Assembly (NCBI RefSeq): GCF_003601985.1
Contig: NZ_QZXA01000014.1
Location: 56,051 to 120,050, forward strand
DNA from: Mesorhizobium jarvisii
Lineage (GTDB): Bacteria > Pseudomonadota > Alphaproteobacteria > Rhizobiales > Rhizobiaceae
Length of the DNA: 64,000 nucleotides
Reading direction: 5' to 3'
The translations under genes and the position numbers were made by a program. Position 1 is the stretch's first letter, and each line of letters opens with the position of its first letter. The notes below the pieces were generated by a model that searched no databases, had not been told where the DNA came from, and saw nothing but the letters and a program-made list of their open reading frames with translations. Of the stretch, positions 44,652 to 54,213 are shown piece after piece.

Positions 44652-44870
44652 TCATGAAGACGACGGCTGGGCCGAGTGCCGGACGGTGTATGCAAACATC
44701 CTGTGTTCGCCGTTGAGCTCTGTCACCCTGATCCACTCATTTTCCTTGCGACGAAGCGTAACTGGCTTCTGAGCATGCCGTTCGGCGGCTTTAAACGGCA
44801 GTGCCGCCTCCACTGTCGAGGATGAAACGACAACCGTTCCGGATATGACCTCGACCTTGAAGGTGCGCAT
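44652..44870 (-). CDS. Small protein (paralogue of 27891-28091)
   Basis: A 72-residue protein, MRTFKVEVISGTVVVSSSTV ... NEWIRVTELNGEHRMFAYTV. It shares the opening beta strand and the EWIRVT block with the 66-residue protein at 27891-28091. Function unknown; no clear promoter seen. Confidence 0.5.
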   Translation of the reverse strand: MRTFKVEVISGTVVVSSSTVEAALPFKAAERHAQKPVTLRRKENEWIRVTELNGEHRMFAYTVRHSAQPSSS

Positions 44871-45175
44871 ACCGGTCCCTTGGGGCTGACCTCTGTATTT
44901 TCGTAGCGCACGATAATGCGGCTACGGGGGCATCTTGTGAAGCGGCTCCAGGCTCCGATTCTGGAAATTGAAAACGCAGTTATCTCCGCGCCAGCAAGCC
45001 CGGCCGGAGCTGGGCGGGCAACTGTCCCGGACGGATGCGCCAAAGAGCTCTGACGGACGTCTCCTTTTGCCGCCAAGACCAAAGTCCGATTCAGATGAGC
45101 AAAGGTCCGAGGTCGGGAAACTTTCGCCCGCTCCGTTGGTTTTGAGGGCCGGCCGCTGAGCGGAAGAGAAAACCC

Positions 45176-45460
45176 ATGCCTCTATCTCAAGAACTGCGCG
45201 ATATTCCGATCGAGTTTCGTTGTCCGATCTGTTGCCATCCCACTGCCAGAAAAGGCTCATGGCTGATAACGATTGGGAGGTTCAAATGCGAGCGCTGCGG
45301 AGCAACGGTGCGGATTGGCTACGAAGAGAAGATCGCTATTTTTGAAAGACATCGCATGAACAGGGACCCTCAACAGAGAAGCGGGAGCATGAAAATATCG
45401 TCCACAGCGCTAAACGGCGGTGCGATGCGAAATAGGGGGACTTCCGTCAGCCGAACCTAA
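45176..45460 (+). CDS. Small zinc-ribbon-like protein
   Basis: A 94-residue protein. Two CxxC pairs, in FRCPICCHP and FKCERCGATVRIGYEEK, spaced about 22 residues apart, suggest a zinc ribbon. The first 65 residues resemble a small rhizobial family (MPLSQELRDIPIEFRCP); the last 25 look unrelated and may be added by loss of the original stop. Confidence 0.6.
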   Translation: MPLSQELRDIPIEFRCPICCHPTARKGSWLITIGRFKCERCGATVRIGYEEKIAIFERHRMNRDPQQRSGSMKISSTALNGGAMRNRGTSVSRT

Positions 45461-46122
45461 GGTCGCCTGCTCCCGAACCGGCCGGGGACGGAAGTTCACC
45501 TCCTTCGGCAGGCGGTGGCAAAGGCTGCGCAATGGTCCGCCCAGCGGCCTGACAGGAAGCGCCGTGGCGTGCGTGGGCGTTAGGCGTTCCGAATTTAGGA
45601 ATGCGGTTTTAGGCCGTCCTAACCGACAAGGTTCTGGTTGCCGTCGTTCGCATTCCGGCATTCGGTGACCTGACAAATTGGCATGTCGCTATGAGGGGAC
45701 CACTTGTGACTGCGTTCCCTCTGCGTCCTGCGAATCTTCGCGGTCAGCCTCAGCAGTTTCCAAGGCAGGGTGGATAGGGGCGAGCGAATTCGCGTCCCGG
45801 AGGTCTGCCGTCTTCTCCTGCTAGCCTAATCGAGCGCGCATTGAATGGCGTCTTCGATGTGGCCAATTTTTCGGCCTAACCGGCTTCGTCAGCGTCAAGC
45901 TTCAACTGCTGGGCCATTGTCAGAAGAAAAAGCCCGCTCCTGGGGGGAGCGGGCAAATCGGATAGGAATGTGCTGTCGCGGCGGACAGCAGTCTGAGGCG
46001 TTGCGAAAAGGACGCGCCGGAAATTGACGTCGGGCGGATATCCGATTGATTCCAGCTACCAATGGTCGCCGCCGCTAAGACGCCTATCTCCGACCCAAGC
46101 TGCCACCTCAATATCAAAAGCT
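45461..46122. other. Gap with a terminator
   Basis: No supported gene. A minus-strand terminator sits at 45923-45954. Confidence 0.4.
45923..45954 (-). terminator. Rho-independent terminator
   Basis: Perfect 9-bp stem (45932-45940 with 45946-45954), followed on the minus strand by a run of five U. It lies 170 bases beyond the gene at 46123-46554 and probably ends that transcript. Confidence 0.75.
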
Positions 46123-46554
46123 TTAGTGCCACAGTTTCTCGCTCAGCCATTCAAGCAGCTTGTTGCCGCCAATCGTTCTGCGAACCCGTGCGGCCGCCCA
46201 TTGAGCCTTAAATGTCGTGCCGACGTGGCAACTGCATACGATGCTGTGCAATTGCCGGTCGGTCAGTTCGAAGAACCGCTTGGCTTCTCCATAAGAATCA
46301 TCCCTCAGGCCCAGCTCCCGCAATACCGGATCCTCGAACGCCACGGTGATGGGCGAGCCCTCACAGCGTGCCGAATCACGGGCCTCCCGCTTCAGGTGCT
46401 CGGTGCCTGTAAGAGCGACCAGGCACCGATCTGGGTCTTTTTCCAGCAGTACTGCCCAACGTTCTATGCGCTGTTGGCGAGTCATGAACGGGTACGTCGA
46501 CAAAGGCTGAATCTTCGCGACTGTGTGCAGTTGTTCCAGGGTTTGATGTTTCAT
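46123..46554 (-). CDS. Conserved-looking protein, unknown function
   Basis: A 143-residue soluble protein (MKHQTLEQLHTVAKIQPLST, MTRQQRIERWAVLLEKDPDR, EAKRFFELTDRQLHSIVCSC, WAAARVRRTIGG). The middle recalls short rhizobial proteins of unknown function. An AGGAG-type site precedes the ATG and a terminator follows, so it is likely a real single-gene unit. Confidence 0.65.
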   Translation of the reverse strand: MKHQTLEQLHTVAKIQPLSTYPFMTRQQRIERWAVLLEKDPDRCLVALTGTEHLKREARDSARCEGSPITVAFEDPVLRELGLRDDSYGEAKRFFELTDRQLHSIVCSCHVGTTFKAQWAAARVRRTIGGNKLLEWLSEKLWH

Positions 46555-46932
46555 GGTGGGCTCCTGTGGCTTGAGGTCCCCTACCCTTCAAAAATTATCG
46601 CGCACCGACGTCCTGACAAGACCCGGCCCCGCTGCGTATCAGCGACGAAATTGGCATAGCGCGCTCGTTGATGCGGCCGCTGTCACTGCCGGCGCTGCGA
46701 ACGCTCGTGCTTGATTATCCGTGCGCCGGCCCACGTCAGGCGCACTTCCAGCGGCGCCAGGCGGCATCGAGGCGGCACGACCCTAACGGCAGATCGAATA
46801 GAACTTGGCGCGTTCGCTCAACGGACCATGTTTGGAACATATTTTTTCAACCGGTGAAACAAACCGCGCAAATCTCAGTTTCGGCGTTGGCATGGCCGCA
46901 AAGACGCCGGCGTGGCCAACAGGAGGTTCAGC
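46555..46932. other. Upstream region of the HtrA gene
   Basis: No gene seen. A GGAAC box at about 46834 is followed by no matching -10, so I do not call an EcfG site. Confidence 0.4.
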
Positions 46933-48324
46933 ATGCTTGCGAAGAAACAGTTCTGCGTTGGGGTGGTGCTGGGAACTCTGATGATCCCGCCCGGTTTTGC
47001 TCCCGTCTCAGCTCAGGAGATCCCGAACGATTTCAGCGCAATCGTGCAGCAGAAGCTACCCGCTGTCGTCGCCATCACGACGAAGCAGCTTATCGACGAT
47101 CAGGCGTCGCTCAACGATTTCCTCGACCCTTTCGACAGTCGCGGCTCGGGCACTGCCCAACCGCAGGTCCGAGAGGCGTTGGGCTCGGGGTTCGTGATCA
47201 GTCCACAAGGTTACATCGTCACCAACAATCACGTCGTGGCCGACGCCACCGAAGTTCACGTTGTGTTTTCCGACAAGGAAACCAAGCCTGCTCGCCTTGT
47301 CGGCCGCGATCCGGGCACGGATATCGCGGTACTGAAGGTTGATCCGCGGCCCAATATGGCAACGGCTGCGTGGGGCGACTCCGACGCCGTTAAACCGGGC
47401 GCCTGGACCATTGCGATAGGCAGTCCCTTCGGACTCGGCGGGTCTGTCACCGTCGGAGTGCTTTCTGCCCGTTCCCGAGACATTCAGGCCGGGCCCTATG
47501 ACGATTTCCTGCAGACAGATGCATCCATAAACAAGGGGAATTCCGGCGGGCCGCTGTTTAACGCGCGCGGCGAGGTGATTGGGGTCAATACGGCGATCGT
47601 CTCGCCATCCGGTGGGAGTGTTGGGATCGGCTTTGCCGTGCCCTCTCGAACTGCGCAGAGTGTCGTTGATCAGTTGATCAGCGCCGGTCACATCGAACGC
47701 GGCTTCATCGGAGTGCATCTTCAGGAGGTCACGCCCTCTCTTGCCGAGGCACTTGGCATTACAGGCACCAGGGGTGCGCTAGTCGCCTCGGTAGAGCCCG
47801 GTAGCCCGGCCGACAAGGCAGGAGTGCGTCCCGGCGACGTCATTACCAGGTTCAACGGCAAGGACGTTCAAAGCGTCCACGATCTCACTCTCGCAGTCGC
47901 CAACCAGAAGCCAGGATCCAATGCGACGCTAACAACAACCCAACAAGGCCGAGAAAACGAACTCAACCTGACAGTCGGCAAACGTAAGGATGAGGGGCTG
48001 CGGACGGGTACCGTACCAAGTTCGGGAGCAGCCGAGCAACACCTGGGGCTCTCTCTCAGCCCGATTCCAGAAGAGGCGCGCCAGCAACTCGGCCTTCAGC
48101 CGGACGCGACAGGCGTGTTTATTCAAGACGTCGCCCCAAATAGCCTCGGCGCTGAAAATGACCTTCGCCGTGGGGACGTAATCGTCTCGGCCAACAATCG
48201 CGATGTAGCGCAGCCGTCAGATATTCAGGAGGAATGGGTTAAATCCAAACAGAAGAACAGGCCTATTCTGTTGCGCATAAATAGACGCGGACAATCGCTT
48301 TTCGTCGCCATAGCTTCTCCCTGA
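46933..48324 (+). CDS. HtrA/DegP-type periplasmic serine protease
   Basis: A 463-residue trypsin-like protease with a signal peptide (LGTLMIPPGFAPVSA) and the triad His100 (VTNNHVVAD), Asp130 (GTDIAVLKV) and Ser204 (NKGNSGGPLF). Two PDZ domains follow, with GFIGVHLQEVTPSLAEALGI opening the first and GLSLSPIPEEARQQLGL the second. ATG 46933 is set by AGGAGG six bases upstream. HtrA proteases degrade misfolded envelope proteins under stress. Close relatives are called DegP, DegQ or MucD; I cannot choose between them. Confidence 0.92.
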   Translation: MLAKKQFCVGVVLGTLMIPPGFAPVSAQEIPNDFSAIVQQKLPAVVAITTKQLIDDQASLNDFLDPFDSRGSGTAQPQVREALGSGFVISPQGYIVTNNHVVADATEVHVVFSDKETKPARLVGRDPGTDIAVLKVDPRPNMATAAWGDSDAVKPGAWTIAIGSPFGLGGSVTVGVLSARSRDIQAGPYDDFLQTDASINKGNSGGPLFNARGEVIGVNTAIVSPSGGSVGIGFAVPSRTAQSVVDQLISAGHIERGFIGVHLQEVTPSLAEALGITGTRGALVASVEPGSPADKAGVRPGDVITRFNGKDVQSVHDLTLAVANQKPGSNATLTTTQQGRENELNLTVGKRKDEGLRTGTVPSSGAAEQHLGLSLSPIPEEARQQLGLQPDATGVFIQDVAPNSLGAENDLRRGDVIVSANNRDVAQPSDIQEEWVKSKQKNRPILLRINRRGQSLFVAIASP

Positions 48325-48513
48325 GGCCTACTATCAGGAATGAAAACCGAAAATATCGCCGGGTTGCGGATGATTTTAGTTATTCTTTCGGGAAGTTTGC
48401 CCAGCACGGTAACCGAGAGAACAACAAGCCGGTCGTCGCCCCTGTGTTTCTTCCAGGTTTTTTCACCTAAGTTCGAATGTCAGGGTACAAAGGAATTCCG
48501 GCGACCGGCCCAG

Positions 48514-50682
48514 CTAGGAGCGCACTAGCAGCGGCACGAGCCCTTCATGGCGCTCGTCGAGATAACAAACAATGTGGTCGCCGACGCGCTCGAACGTGAG
48601 ATCGACTTTCGCCTCCCCAACCGCCAGGTGACGAATGACGATATTGTCGATGCCTATTGGCAACCGTGGCCGGTCGACCTCGATCGCACGGTTCCACCCG
48701 TCGATCCGAATTCCCAAACAGGCCTGCAGCATCATGAAGGCCGAGCCGGCGGACCAGGCCTGCGGCAGACACGCGACAGGATAGGCAACCGGTGCATCGC
48801 CAATCGCGCGGGTGAACCCGCAGAATAGCTCGGGGAGCCGCATGTTAAAACGAACCGCGGCCTCGAACATGCTGCTCATGAGTCTCACGACGCCGGCACG
48901 CTCTTGGTAGCGGGCGAGCCCGGCGGCACAGATGGCAGTGTCATGCGGCCAGATCGAGCCGTTATGATAGGACATCGGATTGAATGGCACCTCGTCGTCG
49001 GCCAAGGTGCGGACGCCCCAGCCGCTGTTGAGGTGACCCGAAAAGAGCTGCTCGGCTATTGACGACGCCCGCTCCGCCGACGCTAGCCCGATATAAAGCA
49101 GGTGACCGGCGTTAGAAGCGCGCACCGCGCATTGCTTACCTTCCCCGTCTATGGCCAAGGCGTAGAAATTTTGGTCTGGCATCCAAAAATGCCTCTCCAC
49201 TGCGTTGCGGATACTTTCCGCCAGAGCGCTCCATCGCGCTGCCTTCACCGGGTCGCCGCGTCTGGCTGCGAGTGCTGCCATGCCCTGGTAGGCTGCAAAG
49301 GCATAGCCTTGCACCTCAACCAGCGCGATGGGTCCCCTCGGGATCGTGCCGTCGGCATGGAATATGGCGTCGGCACAATCCTTCCAGCCTTGGTTGAAAA
49401 GCCCAGTGTCCGCCGCCCTGCTATAGGTCACGAAGCCCTCGCCGTTGCGCGTTCCGACATCCTCTATCCATCCGACCGCCGCACAGAGCGAATCCCACAT
49501 GCGATTGACAAACAGCTCATCGGCAGTGCGATCGGCGTAGGAGCAGGCGAGGTAGACATAGAGCGGGGTCGTATCGACGCCGCCATAGTAGCGGCCGAAC
49601 GGCAGTTCGCGCAGCACCGCCATTTCCCCCTTGCGCGTTTCATGCATGATCTTGCCGGGCTCGGAATCATCGAATGTCGAAGTCTCAGTGGACTGATGGC
49701 GCGCAAGGAATGCCAGGACCCCGCGGGCAAGTGCCGGGTTGAGCCAAAGCATCTGAAGGGCCGAAATGACGCCGTCGCGGCCGAAAGCGGTCGAGAACCA
49801 TGGAATGCCGGCGTAAGGATACGGGCCGGTCTCAAGATCGGTGGTCAGCAGTGCGATGTCGGCGCGCGTGCGCGTAAGCCAGTCATTGAACACGCGGCCG
49901 GAACTGAAGACGGTGGCGCCCTGCCGCCGCTTCGAGCGCATCGCAAATCGTGCTCGGGCCGCAGCGGCTCGAAAGCGGTCGCTGGAGGCGGCTTCTTCGT
50001 CGTGACCAACCTCTACAAACAGCGCCATTGCGTCACGCCTGCCCACTACAATGAAGAACACGGCGTGGTTGGACTGGATCTGGTCAGGCCGCGTCGAGAA
50101 CGAAATATTCGACTGGCGCGCCAAATTGTCGAGCCCTTCGTAGCGAAACGTGACGCTTGCTTCGCCGATCAGCGCGTCATGGGCGTGACCTCGGCGGCTG
50201 CGCGTAGTGCCACGGACCTCGAACATGTCGCGAAAATCGGCGTCGAAGTCGAATCTCACAGGCAGGAGCACTTCGCGCCCAGAGTAATTCGTGAAGGTGA
50301 CCCGCTCGAACATGCGATTTTGCCAGATGAACCGTGTCCGTTCGACGTGGACGACACCCGGCAGCGTTTCACGACCGTCTGGACCCGTAGTGGCCAAGTT
50401 CGTGAGATTGGCGGTGAACAGTATGTTGTCCTGCGACAGCGAGGCGCCAAGCAGGGAAGGAATGCGCCCGCCGATGAACAGACGGAAGCGCGACAGTACG
50501 CGCGTGTCGTCGCGGAAAAGACCGTCGCCGGTGCCACGTATGTCGCCGTAGCTGTCCGAGACGATGAAGCAGTCCTCATGCTTGAGCGCAAATTGCCTGT
50601 GAGGCTCGCGTGGCGCCGATTCATCGATCGCCGGCAGCGCCACAGCTGGGTCAAGCTTGCGATCTTCGGTTTCAGCGATCAT
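48514..50682 (-). CDS. Amylo-alpha-1,6-glucosidase-like protein (glycogen debranching family)
   Basis: A 722-residue protein. The N-terminal 220 residues are the glycogen-debranching N domain (FIVSDSYGDIRGTGDGLFRD, DTRVLSRFRLFI); the rest is the (alpha/alpha)6 barrel (GIPWFSTAFGRDGVISALQM, MSYHNGSIWPHDTAICAAGL). Similar proteins are widespread beside glycosyltransferases and in trehalose/glycogen stress regions; true debranching activity is unproven. ATG 50682 follows GGGAGAG. It lies 190 bases downstream of the glycosyltransferase gene on the same strand. Confidence 0.88.
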   Translation of the reverse strand: MIAETEDRKLDPAVALPAIDESAPREPHRQFALKHEDCFIVSDSYGDIRGTGDGLFRDDTRVLSRFRLFIGGRIPSLLGASLSQDNILFTANLTNLATTGPDGRETLPGVVHVERTRFIWQNRMFERVTFTNYSGREVLLPVRFDFDADFRDMFEVRGTTRSRRGHAHDALIGEASVTFRYEGLDNLARQSNISFSTRPDQIQSNHAVFFIVVGRRDAMALFVEVGHDEEAASSDRFRAAAARARFAMRSKRRQGATVFSSGRVFNDWLTRTRADIALLTTDLETGPYPYAGIPWFSTAFGRDGVISALQMLWLNPALARGVLAFLARHQSTETSTFDDSEPGKIMHETRKGEMAVLRELPFGRYYGGVDTTPLYVYLACSYADRTADELFVNRMWDSLCAAVGWIEDVGTRNGEGFVTYSRAADTGLFNQGWKDCADAIFHADGTIPRGPIALVEVQGYAFAAYQGMAALAARRGDPVKAARWSALAESIRNAVERHFWMPDQNFYALAIDGEGKQCAVRASNAGHLLYIGLASAERASSIAEQLFSGHLNSGWGVRTLADDEVPFNPMSYHNGSIWPHDTAICAAGLARYQERAGVVRLMSSMFEAAVRFNMRLPELFCGFTRAIGDAPVAYPVACLPQAWSAGSAFMMLQACLGIRIDGWNRAIEVDRPRLPIGIDNIVIRHLAVGEAKVDLTFERVGDHIVCYLDERHEGLVPLLVRS

Positions 50683-50875
50683 GTCAGCTCTCCCGTTCGA
50701 AAGAGACTTTGCCCATTGAGGGCACATGCTTGTCGATCGTCGCCGACATCGAATTCGTCACCACCGCCCGCCTCGGCGCGGCATGGTCCGAACGCAAAAG
50801 CGTCGTTCGACTGGAGGTGGTATGATTGGCGAATTTTGGATTTTGAGCAATCAAACTTGATATCCAGCCGATCGC

Positions 50876-51973
50876 TTACGCCGCCGGTTCAGTCGCCTGA
50901 CCAGCTATGTTTCCAGCATAGCTACTACGTCGGAAGGAACGTTGCTTGGCGCCCGTGAGCGAGCGATAGATCGCCATATAGTCGGCGCACATGCGCTCGG
51001 CGGTGAACCGCTTCTCAAAAGTCCTCCTCACCCGAGCTCGATCGAGGTCACCTACGCGATGAACGGCCTTCACGGCCTCTGCGATATTCTTCACGATAAA
51101 TCCCGACACCCCATCATCAATGACTTCGGGAACGGCGCCACGATTGAACGCCACCACGGGGGTTCCGCAGGCCATCGCCTCAATGGTCACGAGGCCGAAC
51201 GGTTCCGGCCAGTCGATCGGGAATAGCAACGCTGCCGCATTGCCCAAGAACTCCGCCTTTTGCCTCTCATTAATCTCGCCGATGAACTCAACATTTGAAT
51301 TTCGAAGCACCTGTGGTTCGACGCTTTCTCTCCAAAACGAGCGGTCAACCGAATCGATCTTGGCCGCGATCTTCAGCGGCATTCTTGCGCGGGCGGCGAT
51401 TTCTATCGCGGCCAGCGGTCCCTTTTCCGGTGAGATGCGGCCAAGGAACGCCAGATAGCTCGAGGCCTTCTCACGGAAGGGCAGGATACCAGGCGGCAAG
51501 CCGTGATAGACCGTTCCGAGCCAATTGACCGGGGGCATCGGCCGGCGCTGATCATCGGAGATCGAAACCAGTGGAATGTCATCGAACATTGCATAAAGCC
51601 GTGCGAGGTCTGGGAGGTCAAGCCGGCCATGAAGGGTCGTAACGGTTCGCCTGCTAAATTCTCTAATGATCGGAAAGTGCAGAACGTCGACGTGGAAATG
51701 CAGCACATCGAAGGCTTCCGCCCATCTGCGTACCTGCTCAAGCATCGAAACGTGACACGGCACGGGGTCCCTTCCCTTAGGGCTCAGGCGTAACGCAGCG
51801 TCGCAACACGCCACAAGTTCGGCCGACGTCCTTGAGTCGCCGCTGGCGAACAGCGTCACCTCGTGGCCTTGTCGAACCAGCTCCTCGGTCAGATACGAGA
51901 CGATGCGCTCGGTACCCCCATAGAACTTGGGAGGGACGGACTCCATTAGAGGTGCAATCTGGGCGATCTTCAT
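50876..51973 (-). CDS. Glycosyltransferase family 4 protein
   Basis: A 365-residue GT-B glycosyltransferase: MKIAQIAPLMESVPPKFYGG then TERIVSYLTEELVRQGHEVT at the N-terminus, LAFLGRISPEKGPLAAIEIA, and the C-terminal EPFGLVTIEAMACGTPVVAF loop with the donor-binding glutamate. The acceptor is unknown. An EcfG-type promoter lies 70 bases upstream, which places it, and perhaps the glucosidase after it, in the stress regulon. Confidence 0.9.
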   Translation of the reverse strand: MKIAQIAPLMESVPPKFYGGTERIVSYLTEELVRQGHEVTLFASGDSRTSAELVACCDAALRLSPKGRDPVPCHVSMLEQVRRWAEAFDVLHFHVDVLHFPIIREFSRRTVTTLHGRLDLPDLARLYAMFDDIPLVSISDDQRRPMPPVNWLGTVYHGLPPGILPFREKASSYLAFLGRISPEKGPLAAIEIAARARMPLKIAAKIDSVDRSFWRESVEPQVLRNSNVEFIGEINERQKAEFLGNAAALLFPIDWPEPFGLVTIEAMACGTPVVAFNRGAVPEVIDDGVSGFIVKNIAEAVKAVHRVGDLDRARVRRTFEKRFTAERMCADYMAIYRSLTGAKQRSFRRSSYAGNIAGQATEPAA

Positions 51974-52042
51974 TGTAGGTGCGTCCGCGACTTAAGACTT
52001 GCCAAGGCCGACGGCATGCGAGCGCCGCTCCTTTCGCCCGCA

Positions 52043-52067
52043 AACTTTCGAATTGCTAATATGTTCC
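52043..52067 (-). promoter_or_regulatory. EcfG-type stress promoter
   Basis: Minus strand GGAAC (52063-52067), 16 bases, AGTT (52043-52046), ahead of the glycosyltransferase gene. The 530-base gap 51974-52504 holds only this site and the one at 52427. Confidence 0.55.
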
Positions 52068-52426
52068 CGAAAGACGTAACGGCTGACGGTCTGACGGAGG
52101 GGAACCGCACACAAGGGCTCGGCCGCGGGTGCGATCGCTGCAAAGTCCCACTTCAGGCAAGCCACCAGGTGTTCGGGCACGCCTTAGTATATTTTCACCA
52201 AAATGCGGCCAAGCCTGCATTGGTTCGCTTCGAATCCGGAGGGGCCGGTCCGCCGGTCCGGCGGTCCGGAGTGGGCCGGCCCGAATGGATTCCATCGAAT
52301 GTGAGGCCAAACCGCGATTGGTCACGGTCATCTCGATGGCTGCGGCGCCACCCATAACAGTCAGGTTCCTCAGCCTCGATAAACAGGTCAGGTGTAGACC
52401 CGATTTTGGGACCAAAGTCCGACTCT

Positions 52427-52451
52427 GGAACGGTTCGACGCCCTCTGGGTT
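52427..52451 (+). promoter_or_regulatory. EcfG-type stress promoter
   Basis: GGAAC (52427-52431), 16 bases, GGTT (52448-52451), 54 bases before the DUF1236 gene. Confidence 0.55.
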
Positions 52452-52504
52452 AGATTTGTGAGCGCCGACGAGGTGCTCTTCAACTAGCATTGAAGGAGAA
52501 AATC

Positions 52505-52804
52505 ATGAGGATGCATTTCGGTGCCGCCGCTGCGGCTTTCTTGCTCATAGCCGGAATCGGTGCGGCCGCGGCAGAGGATGTGGTCATCCAGCCTGAACAG
52601 GACACGGTCATCCGGGAATATGTGAAAAAGCAACCGTTGGCTTCCGTAAAGCTTCCTGGCGTGGAACTCAATGTTGGCACAGCTTTACCTGATACCGTTG
52701 AGCTGCATGAGGTTCCCAACGTCAAATACCGGTACGTCGTGATCGACAACCGGACCGTCCTGGTCGATCCGGGTACGCGCAAGATCGTCAAGGTGTACGA
52801 TTAA
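52505..52804 (+). CDS. DUF1236 exported protein
   Basis: A 99-residue protein with a signal peptide (MRMHFGAAAAAFLLIAGIGA, cleavage near AAA-ED) and a DUF1236 core (IREYVKKQPLASVKLPG, ELHEVPNVKYRYVVIDNRTV, LVDPGTRKIVKVY). AAGGAGAA precedes ATG 52505. DUF1236 proteins are small periplasmic proteins of rhizobia with unknown function. Confidence 0.85.
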   Translation: MRMHFGAAAAAFLLIAGIGAAAAEDVVIQPEQDTVIREYVKKQPLASVKLPGVELNVGTALPDTVELHEVPNVKYRYVVIDNRTVLVDPGTRKIVKVYD

Positions 52805-53527
52805 ACGGCAGACGGCAGACGTTGATCGGGCGGCGGAAGTCGAAGGGGTGGCAGCAGGCTTTGTAGTCTTTGCGGCCACCCTCTGCCGCTCTGGCCCGAC
52901 CTGTCCTACTGGAGCCTACGCGCATTTCGGGCCTCATCCCCATCCTCGCAAGCAACGCTGGCTCATTTGCCGCTACGCATTTCCCGGCCCTAGCGACAAC
53001 ACCCGGCAGCGCGTGGAACAGATCAAGCTGTCGTCCTTTAGCCAGATCCATCCGTTCGAGAGGTCGTTGGTGCGCACTGTGAAGCGACGGGGGAGGCAGC
53101 GGCAGCATTGGCTTTGAGACAAGCGGCTGATCGGAAAAAAACCAGAAGAGAACACCAAGACGGAAAACACAGTTCGCCATTGCTCGAACCGTGATCCGCG
53201 CAGGCAAGTCGTTTCAGGGTGATCTACTGGGGTCGGGCAACGCCGTCAGACCCATGCCGACAATCACAACTCCGTAAAATCGTACATCGATTTATTATTG
53301 AGAGCCGACTCAAGGAGAGTGAGATTCGTCGCTTCGCCCGGCTGGCTCAAAGGGCCGGCGCGGCCCGGCTAGTCATCCTGTGTCAGCCCGAAGGCGGGCC
53401 GGGCCACTTGCCACGACTGATCGCCTCGAAAATCACTTCGGACACGCTTCTGCCACGAGCATGCATTTCGTCAAGCCCGTATTGTGGTGCACAATATGCG
53501 GCATCAACGTCCCACCGAGCGCAAGTT
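52805..53527. other. Gap of about 0.7 kb without a recognisable gene
   Basis: No supported gene. Around 53040-53090 is a short sequence (CCGTTCGAGAGGTCGTTGG and flank) that recurs near 60133-60170. Confidence 0.4.
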
Positions 53528-53662
53528 CTATTGATTTGGGCTATCCTTTGCCATGACGTTGAAGAGTACGAGGCACGCCAGCAGGGATACGACACCGCCC
53601 AGCAGGTCGTTGCTCGTCAGACCGGCAAAATGGACCAATTCAAACGCCAATACGGACATCAT
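53528..53662 (-). CDS. Tiny membrane protein, unknown function
   Basis: A 44-residue product, MMSVLAFELVHFAGLTSNDL, then a hydrophobic segment LGGVVSLLACLVLFNVMA and a short tail KDSPNQ. The frame is open further up (TTG 53689), but the EcfG-type promoter at 53699-53723 favours the ATG. There is no strong ribosome site. Promoter position, one clean membrane segment and normal codon use make it more likely real than chance. Confidence 0.45.
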   Translation of the reverse strand: MMSVLAFELVHFAGLTSNDLLGGVVSLLACLVLFNVMAKDSPNQ

Positions 53663-53698
53663 AGCCACCCGGGATTCGAAGGTCTCCAACCAAATTAG

Positions 53699-53723
53699 AA
53701 CCGCTACGCGGTGCTAATGTTCC
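53699..53723 (-). promoter_or_regulatory. EcfG-type stress promoter
   Basis: Minus strand GGAAC (53719-53723), 16 bases, GGTT (53699-53702). The only frame it can serve is the tiny membrane protein at 53528-53662. Confidence 0.5.
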
Positions 53724-53905
53724 GCCCATGGGTTGGGGATTCACATTTCCGCAGATTCGACCAGGGTGGAAGGGTTATCCCTCTATCCAGGCCTTGTCGC
53801 CGATCATCCTTGCCTACGCTCCGATACACATTTGATATTGAAACCGGCCGCGGGCGAGCCTTATAAAAATCGATGTTTTCCCCATTGCTTTCTAAGGAGC
53901 TTGCG

Positions 53906-54103
53906 ATGGATAGCGTGACCGTAAGCCTCAATGATCAGGTCAGCCCTTGCGTTGAAGTGATCGAAGTCTGCGGAGAATGGTTCGTCCGCGTGGTCGACGG
54001 CGACGAGGAACTAACCCGATCATTCCAATTGGAGCCGTTCGCCCTGGCCTACGCAGAGGGCCAGCGAATACGTCTCGGGCTTACTGATTTCGATCGGCTG
54101 TAG
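53906..54103 (+). CDS. Small protein, unknown function
   Basis: A 65-residue acidic protein (MDSVTVSLNDQVSPCVEVIE, VCGEWFVRVVDGDEELTRSF, ALAYAEGQRIRLGL). AAGGAG lies seven bases before ATG 53906, which decides it over the in-frame start at 53873. A decayed copy lies at 30140-30217. No family name recognised. Confidence 0.65.
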   Translation: MDSVTVSLNDQVSPCVEVIEVCGEWFVRVVDGDEELTRSFQLEPFALAYAEGQRIRLGLTDFDRL

Positions 54104-54213
54104 CGGTTAACGCCCGCTATCTTGCCGGGAGCTGGGACGTTCCACACGCTCATAGCCTCCGTCACCCTGATCGGCTGGCGCACACCATCACGCCGGGCAT
54201 CGGCACGATATGG

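Noticed and set aside
46830..46860. A possible EcfG site before the HtrA gene
   Set aside because: GGAAC is present but no nGTT lies 16 or 17 bases after it.
49102..50958. A 618-codon open frame on the plus strand
   Set aside because: Antisense to the debranching-type glucosidase; no motif, no ribosome site.
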